A DNA stretch of 64,000 bases, taken from Ryuthela nishihirai. Taxonomy: Eukaryota > Arthropoda > Arachnida > Araneae > Heptathelidae. Position numbers and translations under genes: made by a program. Positions 20,597-32,335 of the stretch are shown one piece after another; positions within the stretch are counted from its first letter, which is position 1, and each line of letters starts with the position of its first letter. The notes under the pieces are model-generated. The model was given only the letters and a program-made list of their open reading frames with translations. It was not told the DNA's origin and did not search any database. Location of the stretch: positions 2,648,704-2,712,703 of the forward strand of contig JAWZYU010000034.1 in assembly GCA_038380435.1 (NCBI GenBank), in the 5' to 3' direction.

Positions 20597-23515
20597 GCCA
20601 AGGATGTCCTCACACAAGAATTCCACCATTATAATTTAGATATTCACGGCTTGCAAGAGACCAGATGGACAGATAAAGGTCAGATTCTTAAAAATAATCT
20701 TAAATTTCTCTTTTCAGGGAGGGACGACAATAAACATCACCAAGGCGTGGGTCTTCTTCTCAGCAGACACGCTAGAAATGCTCTTCTAGGATACGAGTAC
20801 ATTAATGAAAGATTTCTTACAGCAAAATTTCAGTCAAGCGTTAAAGACTTGAATGTTATCTGCTGTTATGCCCCAACTGAGGATGCCGATGAGAATGAGA
20901 AGAATAGGTTTTATGGACAACTTCAGGATATTTTGAATTCTATCAAGAAAGAAGATAAGTACGCTTGTTCTAGGTGACTTCAATGCCAAAGTTGGTACTG
21001 ACTCGGACCTTTGGGGAGGAGTAATAGGCCCTTTTGGTATTGGTAGCTGCAATGGCAATGGGCAACGTCTCCTACAGGTAAGTAAACTCAATGGTTTTAG
21101 AATAACTAACACATATTACAAACACCGCAACATACATAAGTACACATGGGTTTAACCCGATGGGCTGCATAAGAATATGATTGATTTTATATTAATTAAC
21201 AGCAAATGGGCTAGTTCTGTTAGGAATACCAGGGCATATAGGGGAGCTGAAATTTGATTTGACCATTACCTTGTTAAAAGTGTCTTGCAACTTAAACTTA
21301 AAAAGTGTTGTGCTAGGGTTAAAAAATTTACTTTTAATACTGAAGCTCTGAAAGACTCAGTTATAGCCAAAGCTTACCATGATAAGTTATTCAGTCATTA
21401 TGACAGTCATGGTATGCTTACTACTGAAATAGAGGAAGAATGGGACCGTTTAAAACAGGCTTTACTTGAAAATAACAGTACCCTTAGGTAAAAAGGAGTA
21501 GAGGAGACAGAATTATTTGAGTGATAAGGCAATTGAACTTATTTCAGAAAGAAAGAACAGTAGGAATGTCTTTAATTGGTACCCTACTACTTCCAATAAA
21601 ATGCATTACAGAGAGCGTAATGAACATGTAAAGGATCAGTTAGCTGCTAATAAGAATCTTAGCTGGATGGCTTGGCTGACAAAGCAGAGGAAGCAGTTAG
21701 ATAGCACAACAGCAGAGAGCTGTAGCAGATAGTTAATGTTTTGTGTGGTTGAAACGGACATATATATACAGGGATTGAAGGATAAACATGGTAAGGTTAT
21801 AGAAGGTGAGGATTCTGTCATGGCTAGGTGGGCTGAGCATTTCAGTGATATTCTAAACAATGTGGTTAGTTCTATTCCCATTGTTGGCAATGATGATAGA
21901 TGCTTTATTGGTTTTAATGTTGGCCATATAACACAGTCTGAAGTTAGTTTGGCTATTTCTAAACCTAAACTACATAAATCCCCAGGGGTAGATGAAATTA
22001 CTACGGAAATGCTTAGAGCTGGGAATGTTTCGGTTACCACTTGGATGACTGAAATTTTGAATGTCTTTTATGATAAAGTCATGGTTTCTAAGGATTTTAC
22101 CAGAGCTATTATTATCCCTATTTTCAAAAAAGGCGATTGCAGTTCTTGTGATAACTATAGGGGTATCATCCTACTCTCTGTTCCAGGTAAAGTTCTTTGC
22201 ATGATTGTGCTTAATAGAATTAAGAATCTGGTTGGCAGGCAATTGCGTGATGAGCAATGTGGATTGAGAAGTGGTAGGGGATGTGTAGATCAGATATTTG
22301 CACTTAGGCAGATTCTTGAGAAATGTTTAGAGTTTCAGAAATCTTTGGTTGCTAGCTTTGTTGATTTCAAAAAGGCTTTCGACTCTGTTGATCGTCATAA
22401 TTTGTGGTTGATTGTGAGATCATATGGTATACCTGACAAGTTAGTTAGCATAATGAAAGCTCTCTATAATAACACTGAGTCGTGTGTGAGAGTTGGTAAG
22501 TCTTGTAGCAATTGGTTTAATATTACTTCTGGTGTTCGACAAGGGTGCATTTTGTCTCCTTTTCTTTTTAGTTTGGTTATTGATTATGTTATGCGAAATT
22601 CACTTCAAGGGAAAGATTTTGACCATAAATGATCTAGAGACATCAAAAGTTCTGATTTAGATTATGCAGATGATTTAGCCTTGTTGGCTAATGATGTTGA
22701 TGAGATGAATTCTTTCATTAGGGCTGATGATGATTCTGGTAATAGAGTTGGTTTGGTGATAAACATAGATAAAACTAAAGTGATGCAGATTGGTCAGCAG
22801 TTGGTGCTTTAGTCAATGTGAATGGTTGTACCTTTGAGCAAGTGTCTCTGTTTAATTATCTTTGGAGTTATATGACAGATACTGGTGAAGTGTTGCATGA
22901 GATTAACAGTCAAATAAGGACTGACTCTGGGAATGTTAAGAAAATATAGAGAATGTGGAGAAATAGTCGTATATATAGAAATAGGCGAAAATATAGAGAA
23001 TGTGGAGAAATAGGCGTACACTTAAATACTAAAATTAGACTGTATAATAGTTTGGTTCTTTCTAGGGTTAGTTATGGTAGTGAAACCTGGACGCTGTGTA
23101 AACAAGATAACAGGAAATTAGATGCTTTTGATTCTATATGCTTACGTAGTATCTTGTGCATTAGGTGGTTTAACTTTGTAAATAATGATGAGGTTAGGCA
23201 AAGGAGTTTGCAACCTTCTTTAAGCAGCATATTGTGCAGAGAGAGACTCCGCTGGTTTGGCCATGTTGCCCGTATGGATAATTATAGATTGGCGAATAGG
23301 GTTATGAACAGTGTGCTTAAAAGACCTCAGGAAGAGGGGGAGACCTAGGATGCGGTGGGCAGGGAATGTCAAACAGGACCTTGTTAAAATTGGTGTGCAG
23401 TTGCCAGATGTAGCAGATGTAGCTCAGGACAGATATGTTTGTAGAACTAAATTGCCCGGTCTGGTTGGTCCTCCGTAGCCCATGGCTATATGAGAATTAT
23501 TATGATGATGATGAA

Positions 23516-23765
23516 TTATCTTGGGAAAATAAATAATATGCATTAATAGAGTTTTTATCAGAAATATTTGAAATTTCTGTAAAGGAAATTTTAGTCTGTC
23601 AAACAATTAGAAAGCATTTTATCATCTCCTTTGTTTAATTTTAAAGACGGATGAAAGCGTTTTCTTTGCATGAGCTAATTGACAGAAATTTGTATTATGC
23701 ATCATTTAATATTATTGCATTTTAAAAAGGAAAATGAGACTATGCAAATAACTTTATCACCTTCA
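23516..23765. repeat. copy B (right part) of the diverged duplicated segment
   Basis: ttagtctgtcaaacaattag (near 23592), atctcctttgtttaatttta and gcatcatttaatatta match 4290-4452 (tctgtcaaaacaattagaag.., gtatcatttaagatta) in order. It is the continuation of 17310-18788 beyond the LINE. Confidence 0.8.
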
Positions 23766-23944
23766 TTTTATTTACTTTTTTATTTTTCATTTGTTGCAGA
23801 AAACGTTTATCTTGGGACTCCTCTTAGGATTGGAAAATTTCTATATATTTCTTAAACAACGTACACAGTAATTGCATACTGTCCAAATATAATTAATAAA
23901 CTTTTTAAATACAAAGAAAATATAACTTGCCGATTCGTCCAACA

Positions 23945-24640
23945 GTTTGTATCCATTTTGACCTTCATTCACCCTATGGTAGTTGCAGCCTCTACCTTTA
24001 TTTATCCTAGAGTATTGGCACCATCTTACCCATTCATCATATAGTAGTGTCACCCTCTACAGTACCTTTACTCACCCTATGGTAGTTGCACCAACCCTAC
24101 CTTCATTCAACCTATGGTAGTGGCATCCCTACCTTCATTCAACCTATGGTAGTGGCATCCCTACCTTCATTCAACCTATGGTAGAGGCACCACACTACCT
24201 TTATTCGCCCTATGCTAGTGACATCACTCTACCTTCATTCACTCTATGGTAGTGGCACCCCCTACCTTTATTCATCCTATAGTAGTGGCACCACCTTATC
24301 TTTATTCGCTCTATGTAGAGGCACCACCTTATCTTTATTCGCTCTATGTAGAGGCACTACACTACCTTCATTCGCCCTATGCTAGTGACATCACTCTACC
24401 TTCATTCACTCTATGGTAGTGGCACTACCCTACCTTCATTCGCCCTATGCTAGTGACATCACTCTACCTTCATTCACCCTGTGATATTGCCTTCATTCAC
24501 CAGGAAGTCAATCTATGTATGATCCTACTACCATAGAGTGAATGAAGGAATGTATCTTTTTTCATTCACTCTATGGTAGTGGCACCATCCTACATTCATT
24601 CGCCGTATGGTAGTGAGACCACCCTACCTTTACGTACCCT
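23945..24640. repeat. minisatellite, about 30-35 bp unit, with one inverted unit
   Basis: Variants of ctaccttcattcaccctatg followed by gtagtggcac repeat about 20 times with imperfect spacing. Near 24527 the unit is inverted, giving 20-bp arms (24527-24546 actaccatagagtgaatgaa and 24561-24580) around a 14-base loop. No gene. Confidence 0.85.
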
Positions 24641-24790
24641 GTAACAGGAGCCTATTAGTTTAATACGCCATAGAGAAGTTCTACGAGGAAGGTGAGGTCT
24701 AAGCAGACACATACGAAAGAAAACTTCTTCCATCTGGGCTGGAACTCTGGTCTCTTCTGATCAGTAGCCAAGGACGCCAGACACCAGGCA
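24640..24790 (-). mobile_element. degenerate SINE, family 2
   Basis: caggagcctattagtttaat, cgccatagagaagttctac, aagcagacacatacgaaaga and gatcagtagccaag follow the order of the family-2 SINE on the minus strand with many changes. The caagcagctgcttg end and the exact head are lost. Confidence 0.6.
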
Positions 24791-25439
24791 TTAATCCTCC
24801 ATTGGATAAATGATGTTTTCTAACGGAGTTTAACCCTTTCAGGACCATAAGGTTTCTAAGAGTAAATATTAGTATGTAACTGTTTATTTTAGTTTGTTTA
24901 GACGTAAAATAAATAAAAATCATAAGAAAAATACATAACAATGTGTAGTTTTTTTGGAATTTTATGGGAAATATTTTTCCCAATGGACTATAAAGGTAAC
25001 ACAAATTATAGTTAGGCTTATTATGCAATGTCTTTTATTTATTGGTTTATTAGAACAAAATGTTAACTAAAATAATACAAAATTATGAAATAAAATTACT
25101 ATACAAAATGATGTGCTAATTATGATATTCTGCGAAGCAATTTCTTTTGGTAGTGAGGCAAAGATGGACATTGCACATAGTACATATATTATGCATCCTG
25201 ACAGTTCTGTTTTTTTTTTCTAAACGTTCCCGTTTACGTAATTGCGTTCGGCATACGTTCTATTTTGACATTCTGTATAAAAAATGCAGATAAGGTTATA
25301 ATTAAATACGACAATCACCAATCTTAAAATGGGAAAAATGTTTCCCTTAGTCGTGAAAGGGTTAAGTCTCCCAATTGCATTTGATGTTTTGATATTAAGT
25401 TTCTTCCTTTTGCAAACTGCAATTATCAGCTTCAAGTGC
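24791..25439. other. AT-rich non-coding stretch
   Basis: No gene, RNA or repeat recognised. Two similar phrases (ttaaccctttcaggaccata near 24831 and gtcgtgaaagggttaa near 25350) form imperfect inverted ends about 530 bp apart, a hint of another element that I cannot classify. Confidence 0.35.
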
Positions 25440-25702
25440 TAATTGTACCATCGTTGAGAATTATCTCCGTTAAACTCTCCCCTCCGTGGTTGGTGGACTT
25501 GGAAAGGCAGCATTCCATCGGATGGGAGGTTAGGCCGTGGCACCATATGCACCTTTCAGAATGAACCTGATGCCTTGACGGGAGACAACTATTTGTCTTC
25601 TAACGATTGCCCAATAGATCCTTCTCTAAGCCTTCGTGTTCCTTGTCACCTGGCTCGCTTAACCCATTGTGTGCCAAAACATTCAGAGTTAAAAACAACC
25701 CA
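25440..25702 (+). mobile_element. old 5'-truncated SINE, family 1
   Basis: gttgagaattatctcc, ggacttggaaaggcagcatt, catcggatgggaggtt, ccttgacgggag and ttaaaaacaacccaa follow the family-1 order with heavy divergence. The tRNA head is missing. Confidence 0.75.
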
Positions 25703-25880
25703 AGTGATTTGTTTGTTTCGCAATAACTCTAGAACAATTTGTTTCGGCAATAGATAAATAAAAAAAGATTGTTTTTGAAAAACTACGTCTTAAAAATAGC
25801 TGAAAAAATATAGTTTTTATCGTGAGTTCGATACCATGATTCAACTCACGGTAAAACGAAATTTTTCCCCCTATTTCAGG

Positions 25881-26271
25881 TTGGGTTGGGTTGTTTTACC
25901 TCTGAGCGGCACTTTTTTGCACACCATGGGCTAAATGACCAGGTCACATGGACCCCGAAGGCTCAGAGAAGGTTGGGGGAGGGGACCCACTGGAACAGCT
26001 GTTGGCAGACAGATGGTAGCCTCGCGTCAGGGCCATCCAGCGTGTTCTTTAACGTGCACAGGGTATGGCTCTCCCGCACACGGGGCCATGGCTTAACGTC
26101 CCATCCGACGGACGACGGCCTTTCCAAGCCCATCGGTGTCCCCTACTGACCGTGAGCAGGGCGGGGAATTTTTGCGGAGATAATTCTCAACGCTGACCCA
26201 GCTGGGACTCGAACCTGGGAAATACAGATTACGAGCCTAGCGCGCTACCGACTGAGCCCCCCCCCCGCCCC
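25881..26271 (-). mobile_element. tRNA(Met)-derived SINE, family 1
   Basis: Tail at left (ttgggttgggttgttttacc), head at right with a C-rich end. Similar 3' flanks (cctatttcagg 25870-25880 and ccatttcagg 26273-26282) suggest a target duplication of about 8-10 bp. Confidence 0.9.
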
Positions 26272-26762
26272 CCCATTTCAGGAGTCCCATGTCTACATGA
26301 CATATCCTCTGATACTTTACTATTGGACTATGTCTTAAGTTCTGCGATGAACTAATTCTATCAAATGAAAATCAAATTTTATTTCTTCGATGTACCGAAA
26401 TCGAAAACATCTGAGCGACATGCAAAAAACATGATATTTTGCTTAATTTCAAATCCTAAACGAGTATAGATATTTAAAAAAGTGTTATTAGTTTGGTATA
26501 TTCCTCTTTTTTTAAAAAAAAATATTTTCTTAGTATTCATTATTCAGCTAATTTAACAAATTTCTGAATAAGAACCGTCAAGAATTTCGTGTCCCAACTG
26601 GGTACATTATTATCCTTTTCCGTCGTTATTTACAAAGCACTACCAGTTGTCCCACTAAACAATATTAGGAATCAGCAGTAACTATAATTACACTGACTAA
26701 TCCAATTGCGCGATTTCTATTGTTCTGCTATTCACAAGCATATTTCGAACAGATCCAGTAGT
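26272..26762. other. AT-rich non-coding stretch
   Basis: Nothing recognisable apart from the flanking duplication of the SINE on its left. Confidence 0.4.
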
Positions 26763-27175
26763 GGTTGAGTTGTTTTACCTCTGAGCAGAACTCTTCTGCT
26801 CACCATGGGCTAAATGGCCAGGTCACATGGACCCCGAAGGCTCAGAGAAAGTTGGGGGAGGGGACCCACTGGAACAGATGGTGGAAAACAGATGGTAGCC
26901 TCTCGTCAAAGCCATCCATCGTGTTCTTTAACGTGCACAGGGTATGGCTCTCCCGCACACTGGGCCACGGCTTAACGTCCATCCGACGGACGGCGATCCC
27001 CCCAAATCCATCGGTTCCCCTTTTCTGACAGATGCCTTTGGGGGGGGGGGTATAGCAGAGATTTAGATGTAGCGGAGATGAATTTCTACCGAGGCCCAAT
27101 TGGGACTCGAACCTGTGAAGTGCATATTGCACTTCTAGGGCGATACCTACTGAGCTAACTCCTATCCCCCCCCCC
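26763..27175 (-). mobile_element. diverged SINE, family 1
   Basis: Tail at left (ggttgagttgttttacctct), then ctgagcagaactcttctgct, a recognisable middle (cacggcttaacgtccatccg) and a degraded head (ctactgagctaactcctatc). It contains G10 and C9 tracts near 27040 and 27168. It is older than most copies. Confidence 0.8.
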
Positions 27176-27284
27176 CAAACAAGAGGAAGGAATGTTATTC
27201 TGCGTTGTCAGTGCATAAATGCAAGCGTTTCTCGGAAATGGCATCAATGTTTTCTTTCTGAAATAGTTTTCTGTCTTTCTTTCT

Positions 27285-27373
27285 GCTGAGGCTTTGGTTC
27301 CAACCACAACTTCTGTTTATAGGGCCTTATATTGACAGACTGCTCTCATACTTCTGTGACAAGCAGCTGCTTG
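27285..27373 (+). mobile_element. fragment of SINE family 2 (3' part)
   Basis: tttctgctgaggctttggtt, tagggccttatattgacaga and cttctgtgacaagcagctgc then ttg follow the 3' half of the family-2 SINE with divergence. Confidence 0.6.
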
Positions 27374-28274
27374 TAAAATAATCGATTTAAATTTTCAATT
27401 GAAAATGAAAGAAACACAATTTTGAATCCTTCTTCTGCAAGCGAGTGAGCGTCGCTGAGTCAACTCCACTTCCAACGATCGTCATCTGTTCGATGTGTCT
27501 CCATAAAACTTCCGTAAGAGCTCCTATTTCCTTCAAGCGCGTGCCTCTCCGCCATCCTGCATCTGAGTGAGCCGGGTGGGGTCTTCTGTGGCTCTGTCGC
27601 CAATCACATGGCAGGAGCATGATCGGAGCCTACGAGACTGGCAACTTGGAGTGTCTGACCCCCGCCGTTATTTCATTCATGACTGCATCGGGAAATCTAT
27701 TTGACCTTCTGTTCACGTGATGTTTGACATTATTGTGAATGTCGGCAACATACAAAGTCGAGACTGAAGGATCCATCCAATGTACGTCACTGATGAGATA
27801 AAAGATTCGTGTTTTGATTTCAATCCAACCTATTCTCCTCTTAAAACATCAGAAAGTGATCTCCATTTGGAATGATACAAAATTCAGTTGCTCCTATTAT
27901 ATTAGAGAAGTTCTGTTCGTAACGTCATTACGAATACCATACTTAAGTCTATACTGAGATAAATTCACTGTAAGAATTTGGATGTTTTTGTGCTTACATT
28001 TATGTTTATAGAGTCACACTAATCTTAGAGTAACTGGGAACTGCTAAACTAGGATAAAATAAAATAAAATAAAAAGAATTAGATAAACGTGAAAGAATCA
28101 TTTTGAAGAAGAGATTTCTCACTTTTGTTAATTTTTTGATCAAGACGGGAGATTATAAGGAAATTTACGGGGGAAAGAGGAAGGGGGGAAGCATTGATTG
28201 GACTGAACCGGAACAGACCGGAACATAGGAAATATAAATGAAATACCAGAAAAGATTTTATTCCGGAATTATTC
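27374..28274. other. unassigned; GC-richer patch 27420-27690
   Basis: A GC-richer patch stands out from AT-rich surroundings. On the minus strand it has a 77-codon open frame (27387-27620) that I do not recognise (contains GSGVDSATLTRLQKKDSK). It could be an old repeat or a relic exon; there is no support for either. The rest is AT-rich and featureless. Confidence 0.3.
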
Positions 28275-28285
28275 TCACCGAATAT

Positions 28286-28496
28286 ATAAAAAAAAAATAA
28301 ATACCCCCTCAAGCAGCAGCTTGCCACAGAGGTCCGACATTAGCCTGTCAGTTTATATGCCAAAGTAGAAGGTCTGAGAGGATGGCAAGCCCTCAGCAGA
28401 AAAACGACACAAAGAGCCATTCCTTACCCGTGGCTCGAACCCAGGTCCCCTAGATCAGTAGCCAAGCGCGCTAACCACTCGGCCATGGGACGGCCA
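28286..28496 (-). mobile_element. tRNA-derived SINE, family 2, with 11-bp TSD
   Basis: Minus-strand head at right (gccatgggacgg as complement; B-box cgaacccaggtccc), tail at left (taaataccccctcaagcagc). The 11-mer tcaccgaatat at 28275-28285 and 28497-28507 is the target duplication. Confidence 0.9.
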
Positions 28497-28507
28497 TCAC
28501 CGAATAT

Positions 28508-29523
28508 GCAACTCATGAAATAATTAGCTGAAAGAAAAAATTTTGTTTTGTCAAAGTCAGCGGGATTACAGATTTTAATTTTAAACACTCCATCATCACT
28601 GGCTGATCTTTTTCACTTATAGACTTTTCCACACATAATTTGATTCGCACTTAGCGCCATCTATATCAGGAAGCTGACAACCAAGTTGCCTCATGTGATG
28701 GAATTTAATAATTGTCACTCAAGCTCATGGCGTTAATTTATTAAAATCTGTTCCACTTATTAAAATTCTTCAGGGGGGGGGGGCTATTTGTCACCCTAGA
28801 TACGATCCAGCTTCTTACATCTTGATCTTCTTAATACTACATTAATTACTCAAAAAAAAAGGAATGATCTAATTTCTTTTATCTGAATTAGATATGTTGT
28901 TGTTTTGGAAGTGATAATTCCTCAATCGTTTTAATTGTCGACAATGACAGATTCAAAGACCGATCTTCAAATTTGAATCATGTCAAAAGAACCAACACGT
29001 GACTTTGAACAGGAAACGAAAATGTTTCCACAAATATTTTAAAATCCAATCATCATTTATCCTTCCACTGAGATGTAAGCTCCGCCATGTATTGATGAAA
29101 AGTGTATTTCGAAAATTCGACACTCAAAACAACCAAGACACTTGTAATTCTGAAACACTTTGGATTTTCTAAAGTAAAGAGTATAGATCTCTGGTGCATA
29201 GGGCCAATATGCCCCACACGATGAAAGATTAGCTTTTACAAAAAAGAAAGGAGGCAGTACGGAGATGAAAATACCAAAGTTTGGAAATACGGACCCAAGT
29301 GTCGCATCTTCCTCTTATGTGTCTAATGATCGTCACCTGACGAAAACTGAACTCTGTTGAAGTGACTCTTTTTATCACAAGTCTGTTAAATCTTCTCCTG
29401 TCTTGTGTCGAAAGCATTTTGCTACCGGAAGGCCTTATCAATGAGATATTGGCGGTAGATTTAGTAGTCAGAGTATCCCAGTTTTTTTATGCTTCTAGTT
29501 TAAATATAGAGGATACGTATTCA
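28508..29523. other. non-coding stretch
   Basis: No gene or repeat recognised; a G9-10 tract lies near 28772. Confidence 0.4.
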
Positions 29524-29531
29524 TGATCCAT

Positions 29532-29874
29532 TGGGTTGTTTTACCTCTGAGTGGCACTTTTTGTACACAATGGGTAAATGGCCAGGTCACAAGGACCCCG
29601 AAGGCTCAGAGAGGGCTGGGGAAGGGGACCCACTGGAACAGCTGTTGGGACACAGATGGTAGCCTCCCGTGTTCTTTAACGTGCACAGGGTATGGCTCTC
29701 CCGCACACGGGCCACGGCTTAACGTCCTGACGTCGGCGCCTGAGGGACGGCGGCCTTTCCAAGCTCATCAATATCCCCTACTGACCGTGGGCAGGCGGGA
29801 AATTTTGCGGAGATAAATCTCAACGCTGACCCAGCTGAAGCTCGAACCTGGGAACTACAGATCACGAGCCTGGC
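29532..29874 (-). mobile_element. SINE family 1, 3' part, split by the P-like element
   Basis: Tail at left (tgggttgttttacctctgag). It runs to the tRNA region and stops at acgagcctggc. The missing head (cgcgctaccgactgagcc) is found at 32410-32443 beyond the P-like element. It has several small deletions relative to other copies (for example aaggccatccag is lost). Left flank tgatccat (29524-29531) recurs right of the head (32451-32458). Confidence 0.9.
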
Positions 29875-30088
29875 CAACACCTCCTAGAAGACAAGGCCAA
29901 ACAACTACGTCACAGAATAATGATGACGTCACCCTAGTTAGACCCATGTGCTACCCATGCTGCCCCATGCCAGACAGCTTACGTAGTTAGGTTAGCGCAA
30001 TTCACAAAGAGGAATGAGTGAAGTGGCTATCGAAGTAACGCGCTAATGAACACGTGTTTCGTAATTTTTTTTCCTGTGTGAAATAATA

Positions 30089-31038
30089 ATGCCCTTTCGT
30101 TGTTGCGTACTATATTGCCATATTGCCGGGGAAAGGAATGAGCGAAAAGTTTCAGTGTGAGAATTTCCAAAAGATGAAGATTTGTGAAGACAATGGCTGC
30201 AATATCAAGAAAGAATATAACACGTTGCCTTCACGACACCTCCTGGGTCTTAGAAGGAACACACCAGTTGGGTTGTTTTGCCTCTGAGCGGCACTTTTTT
30301 GCACACCATGGACTAAATGGCCAGGTCACATGGACCCCGAAGGCTCAGAGAAGGTTGGGGGAGGGGACCCATTGGAACAGCTGTTGGGAGACAGATGGTA
30401 GCCTCCCGTCAAGGCCATCCAGCGTGTTCTTTAACGTGCACAGGGTATGGCTCTCCCGCACACGGGACAACGGCTTAACGTCCCATCCGACGGACGGCGG
30501 CCTTTCCAAGCCCATCGGTGTCCCCTTCTGACCGTGGGGAGGGCGGGGAATTTTGCGGAGATAAATCTCAACGCTGACCCAGCTGGGACTCGAACCTGGA
30601 AAATACAGATTACGAGCCCACTAGTTGGGAATCACTGTTCTATAATTTCATAAACAAACTAGAAATATCTGTAGGAGAGGCACCTTACAATAGAGACAGT
30701 TGTTTGAAATGGTGAATTAGTACATTTTATTAAACTCTCATTCACGTTAAGATGCCACATTCAAAATGCATTTTTATTTTAAATATTTATTTGATTATAT
30801 TTGAATGTTGAGAAGAAAGATTCATTTTTTTTAACTCATCTGCTTTTGGATGATTAATGTTCTATACATAATATAAATTATTTGCCAAAGTTTTGAGAGT
30901 TTATATTACTTTTAGGTTTGTGTAATCCATTTTGATGTAAAAGACATCTGCAGAATATCTGAGCATTATGATCAGAATACTGGTAAAAAGATAACTGTGA
31001 ATTTGCTGCAGCCAAGACTTCATGAGAGATCTGATTAA
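30089..31038 (+). pseudogene. THAP-domain pseudogene in two pieces
   Basis: Role by family: THAP is a C2CH zinc-dependent DNA-binding domain found in P-type transposases and derived host proteins. Seen: ATG at 30089, MPFRCCVLYCHIAGERNERK with the first Cys ligands, then EFPKDEDL and RQWLQYQERI (the conserved F-P-K-D and W-L block). The frame has in-frame TGA twice (before EFPKDE and after EDL) and TAA after ERI. A SINE (30268-30618) and AT-rich sequence intervene. At 30914, after a plausible acceptor (ttacttttag), the reading VCVIHFDVKDI supplies the second C..H ligand pair and the usual HF.-.DI, then LLQPRLHERSD and a stop at 31036. The gap may have been an intron. Stops make it non-functional. 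Confidence 0.7.
30268..30618 (-). mobile_element. SINE family 1, head-truncated, inside the P-like element
   Basis: Tail at left (ttgggttgttttgcctctg). It ends at cagattacgagcc, so about 35 bp of tRNA head is lost, and is followed by cactagttgggaatcactg, a phrase resembling a hAT-type terminus. Flanks cagttggg and tagttggg may be the target duplication. Confidence 0.8.
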
Positions 31039-32335
31039 AGCGACTGAAAATCATAGTAATTAATACTTTGGGTCACATGTGCTTCACATCAGGTTTATTT
31101 GCTTTGTTAAATTATGGAGTCCAGAAGCAGTTAATTTCTTTATGTGCCATCTTTTTCTTTTAATGGCTATGTAAATGATACTCCAGGTGTTTTTAATTAT
31201 TTTTTTTTGCCTCTTAGTTGATTTTTTCCAGTTAAATATTTATTGACTAATTTCAATAGAATTACACTTGCCAGTCTTTGAACACTGAAAATGAATAACT
31301 GCATTCATGATTGTGGATAATTCATAGGTGTGTGTGTGTGTGTATACATTCAGTAGTAAATTTTCACAGATGTCCTGTAGACATGGGACTCATGAAATAG
31401 TCAAGTTTGTTTAAATTGTTTGACTAGGTGTTTGAGATGATGAATTCCTTTAGTTTTCATATAATATTTTGAATTGAAGGTGAAAATTACAGTTCTGGCT
31501 GGGGGGAAAATATTTTGCAAGGTATTGTAGAGCAAGAGGTTTACTTTCATCAATTGCTCTATGGTAGTCATAGATATATAAGTTCATTTAATTGCATCTG
31601 ATTCAAAATAGTTTTTCATTTCAATATAATGCGCCTTTGATATTATAAAAGAGGTGTATGCTGACCTATAAATCTTCATAATAGCAATTTAAAAAAATTG
31701 TGTTTATGATTTGTGTTGAAGATGTGTATCCAATATCAAGTTTAATTTTCTGGCAATAAGCCTATCCAGTGGATGATGGTATATCCTATGCTGGGTAGGA
31801 AATCAGTCAGTTCTAAAAATTGCATTTTCTTGTAATAATTATGTGAGTAGTATTTATATGTAACTTTCATGTGTTAAGAGGATAAAATGCGTTTTTTGAA
31901 ATATATCTTTTTCGTACATATGCTTTAATGTGGTAATAAAATTATTTCTAGAAATTAGAGTTGTTTTTTCTATTTGAAATGGTAACATTTAGAAGTGGTG
32001 ATAACTTAAAAAGATCGGAATATATTTATTTAAAGTGATGAAATCTGTTAATAGTAAAATAATATTTAAAATTTATTATGATCAGAATTGGTTTTCCCAA
32101 TAGAAGAAAATTTTATCATATAGGCAATTTAAGAAAAGTGCTGAAATCGGTTGTATACTAATTGTTCAGCAGGAAATTTTCGGAGAAAAGCTTTAAAATA
32201 AAAACTTAAAAGTTAACGATGTATTAAATCATCAAGCACAATAATAAAAAATGTTAAAGTAAACATCGCGTTATATGGTTTAAAAAAAATCCGGTGAGAG
32301 TCACTATCATACAGTTAACAAGCGAAGTGCTCATG
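31039..32335. other. AT-rich interior of the P-like element, no gene
   Basis: No reading frame resembling a P-type transposase is visible on either strand. A short (tg)n run lies at about 31328-31342. Confidence 0.5.

Larger units (their letters stand above)
19465..23478 (+). pseudogene. LINE ORF2: AP-endonuclease and reverse transcriptase (broken)
   Basis: Role by family: nicks target DNA and reverse-transcribes the LINE RNA. Seen: the endonuclease starts at about 19465 (IGSCNVR) and is cut by two SINEs and a P-like fragment. It resumes at 20597 (LAKDVLTQEFHHYNLDIHGL followed by QETRW), then LNVICCYAPTEDADENE, LGDFNAKVGTDSDLWGG and HKNMIDFILIN. The RT lies at 21780-22700 with KSPGVDEITTEMLRAG, NYRGIILLS, QCGLRSGRGCVDQIFALRQI, VASFVDFKKAFDSVDRHNLW, SGVRQGCILSPFLFSL and DYADDLALLAN (catalytic YADD at about 22662). 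The C-terminal part 22953-23478 contains GSETWTLCKQD and RLRWFGHVARMDNYRLANRV. Frame changes near 20970, 21490, 21730, 22630 and 23340, plus stops, make it inactive. Confidence 0.85.
18789..23515 (+). mobile_element. RTE-like non-LTR retrotransposon (LINE) with target duplication
   Basis: ttatctttggga (18777-18788) and ttatcttggga (23516-23526) flank the element, and the host sequence on both sides rejoins colinearly to copy A near 4217. The 3' end is a short trinucleotide tail (tgatgatgatgaa), as is common in the RTE clade. The 5' region 18789-19464 holds a GC-richer leader with a 109-codon reading frame (18878-19207) of unknown role. Without nested elements (about 1.1 kb, 19492-20596) the LINE is about 3.6 kb, a usual RTE size. 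The clade call rests on size, tail and lack of a clear ORF1, so other clades remain possible. Confidence 0.75.

Noticed and set aside
27035..27175. G/C homopolymer runs of 9-12 (also near 8491, 28772, 55278, 55613, 62369) as a functional motif
   Set aside because: They occur at unrelated places, often in SINE tails or spacers, and fit ordinary slippage or sequencing uncertainty.
27387..27620. 77-codon minus-strand frame as a host exon
   Set aside because: No recognised family, and splice sites and conservation cannot be judged. Kept only as an unassigned GC-richer patch.
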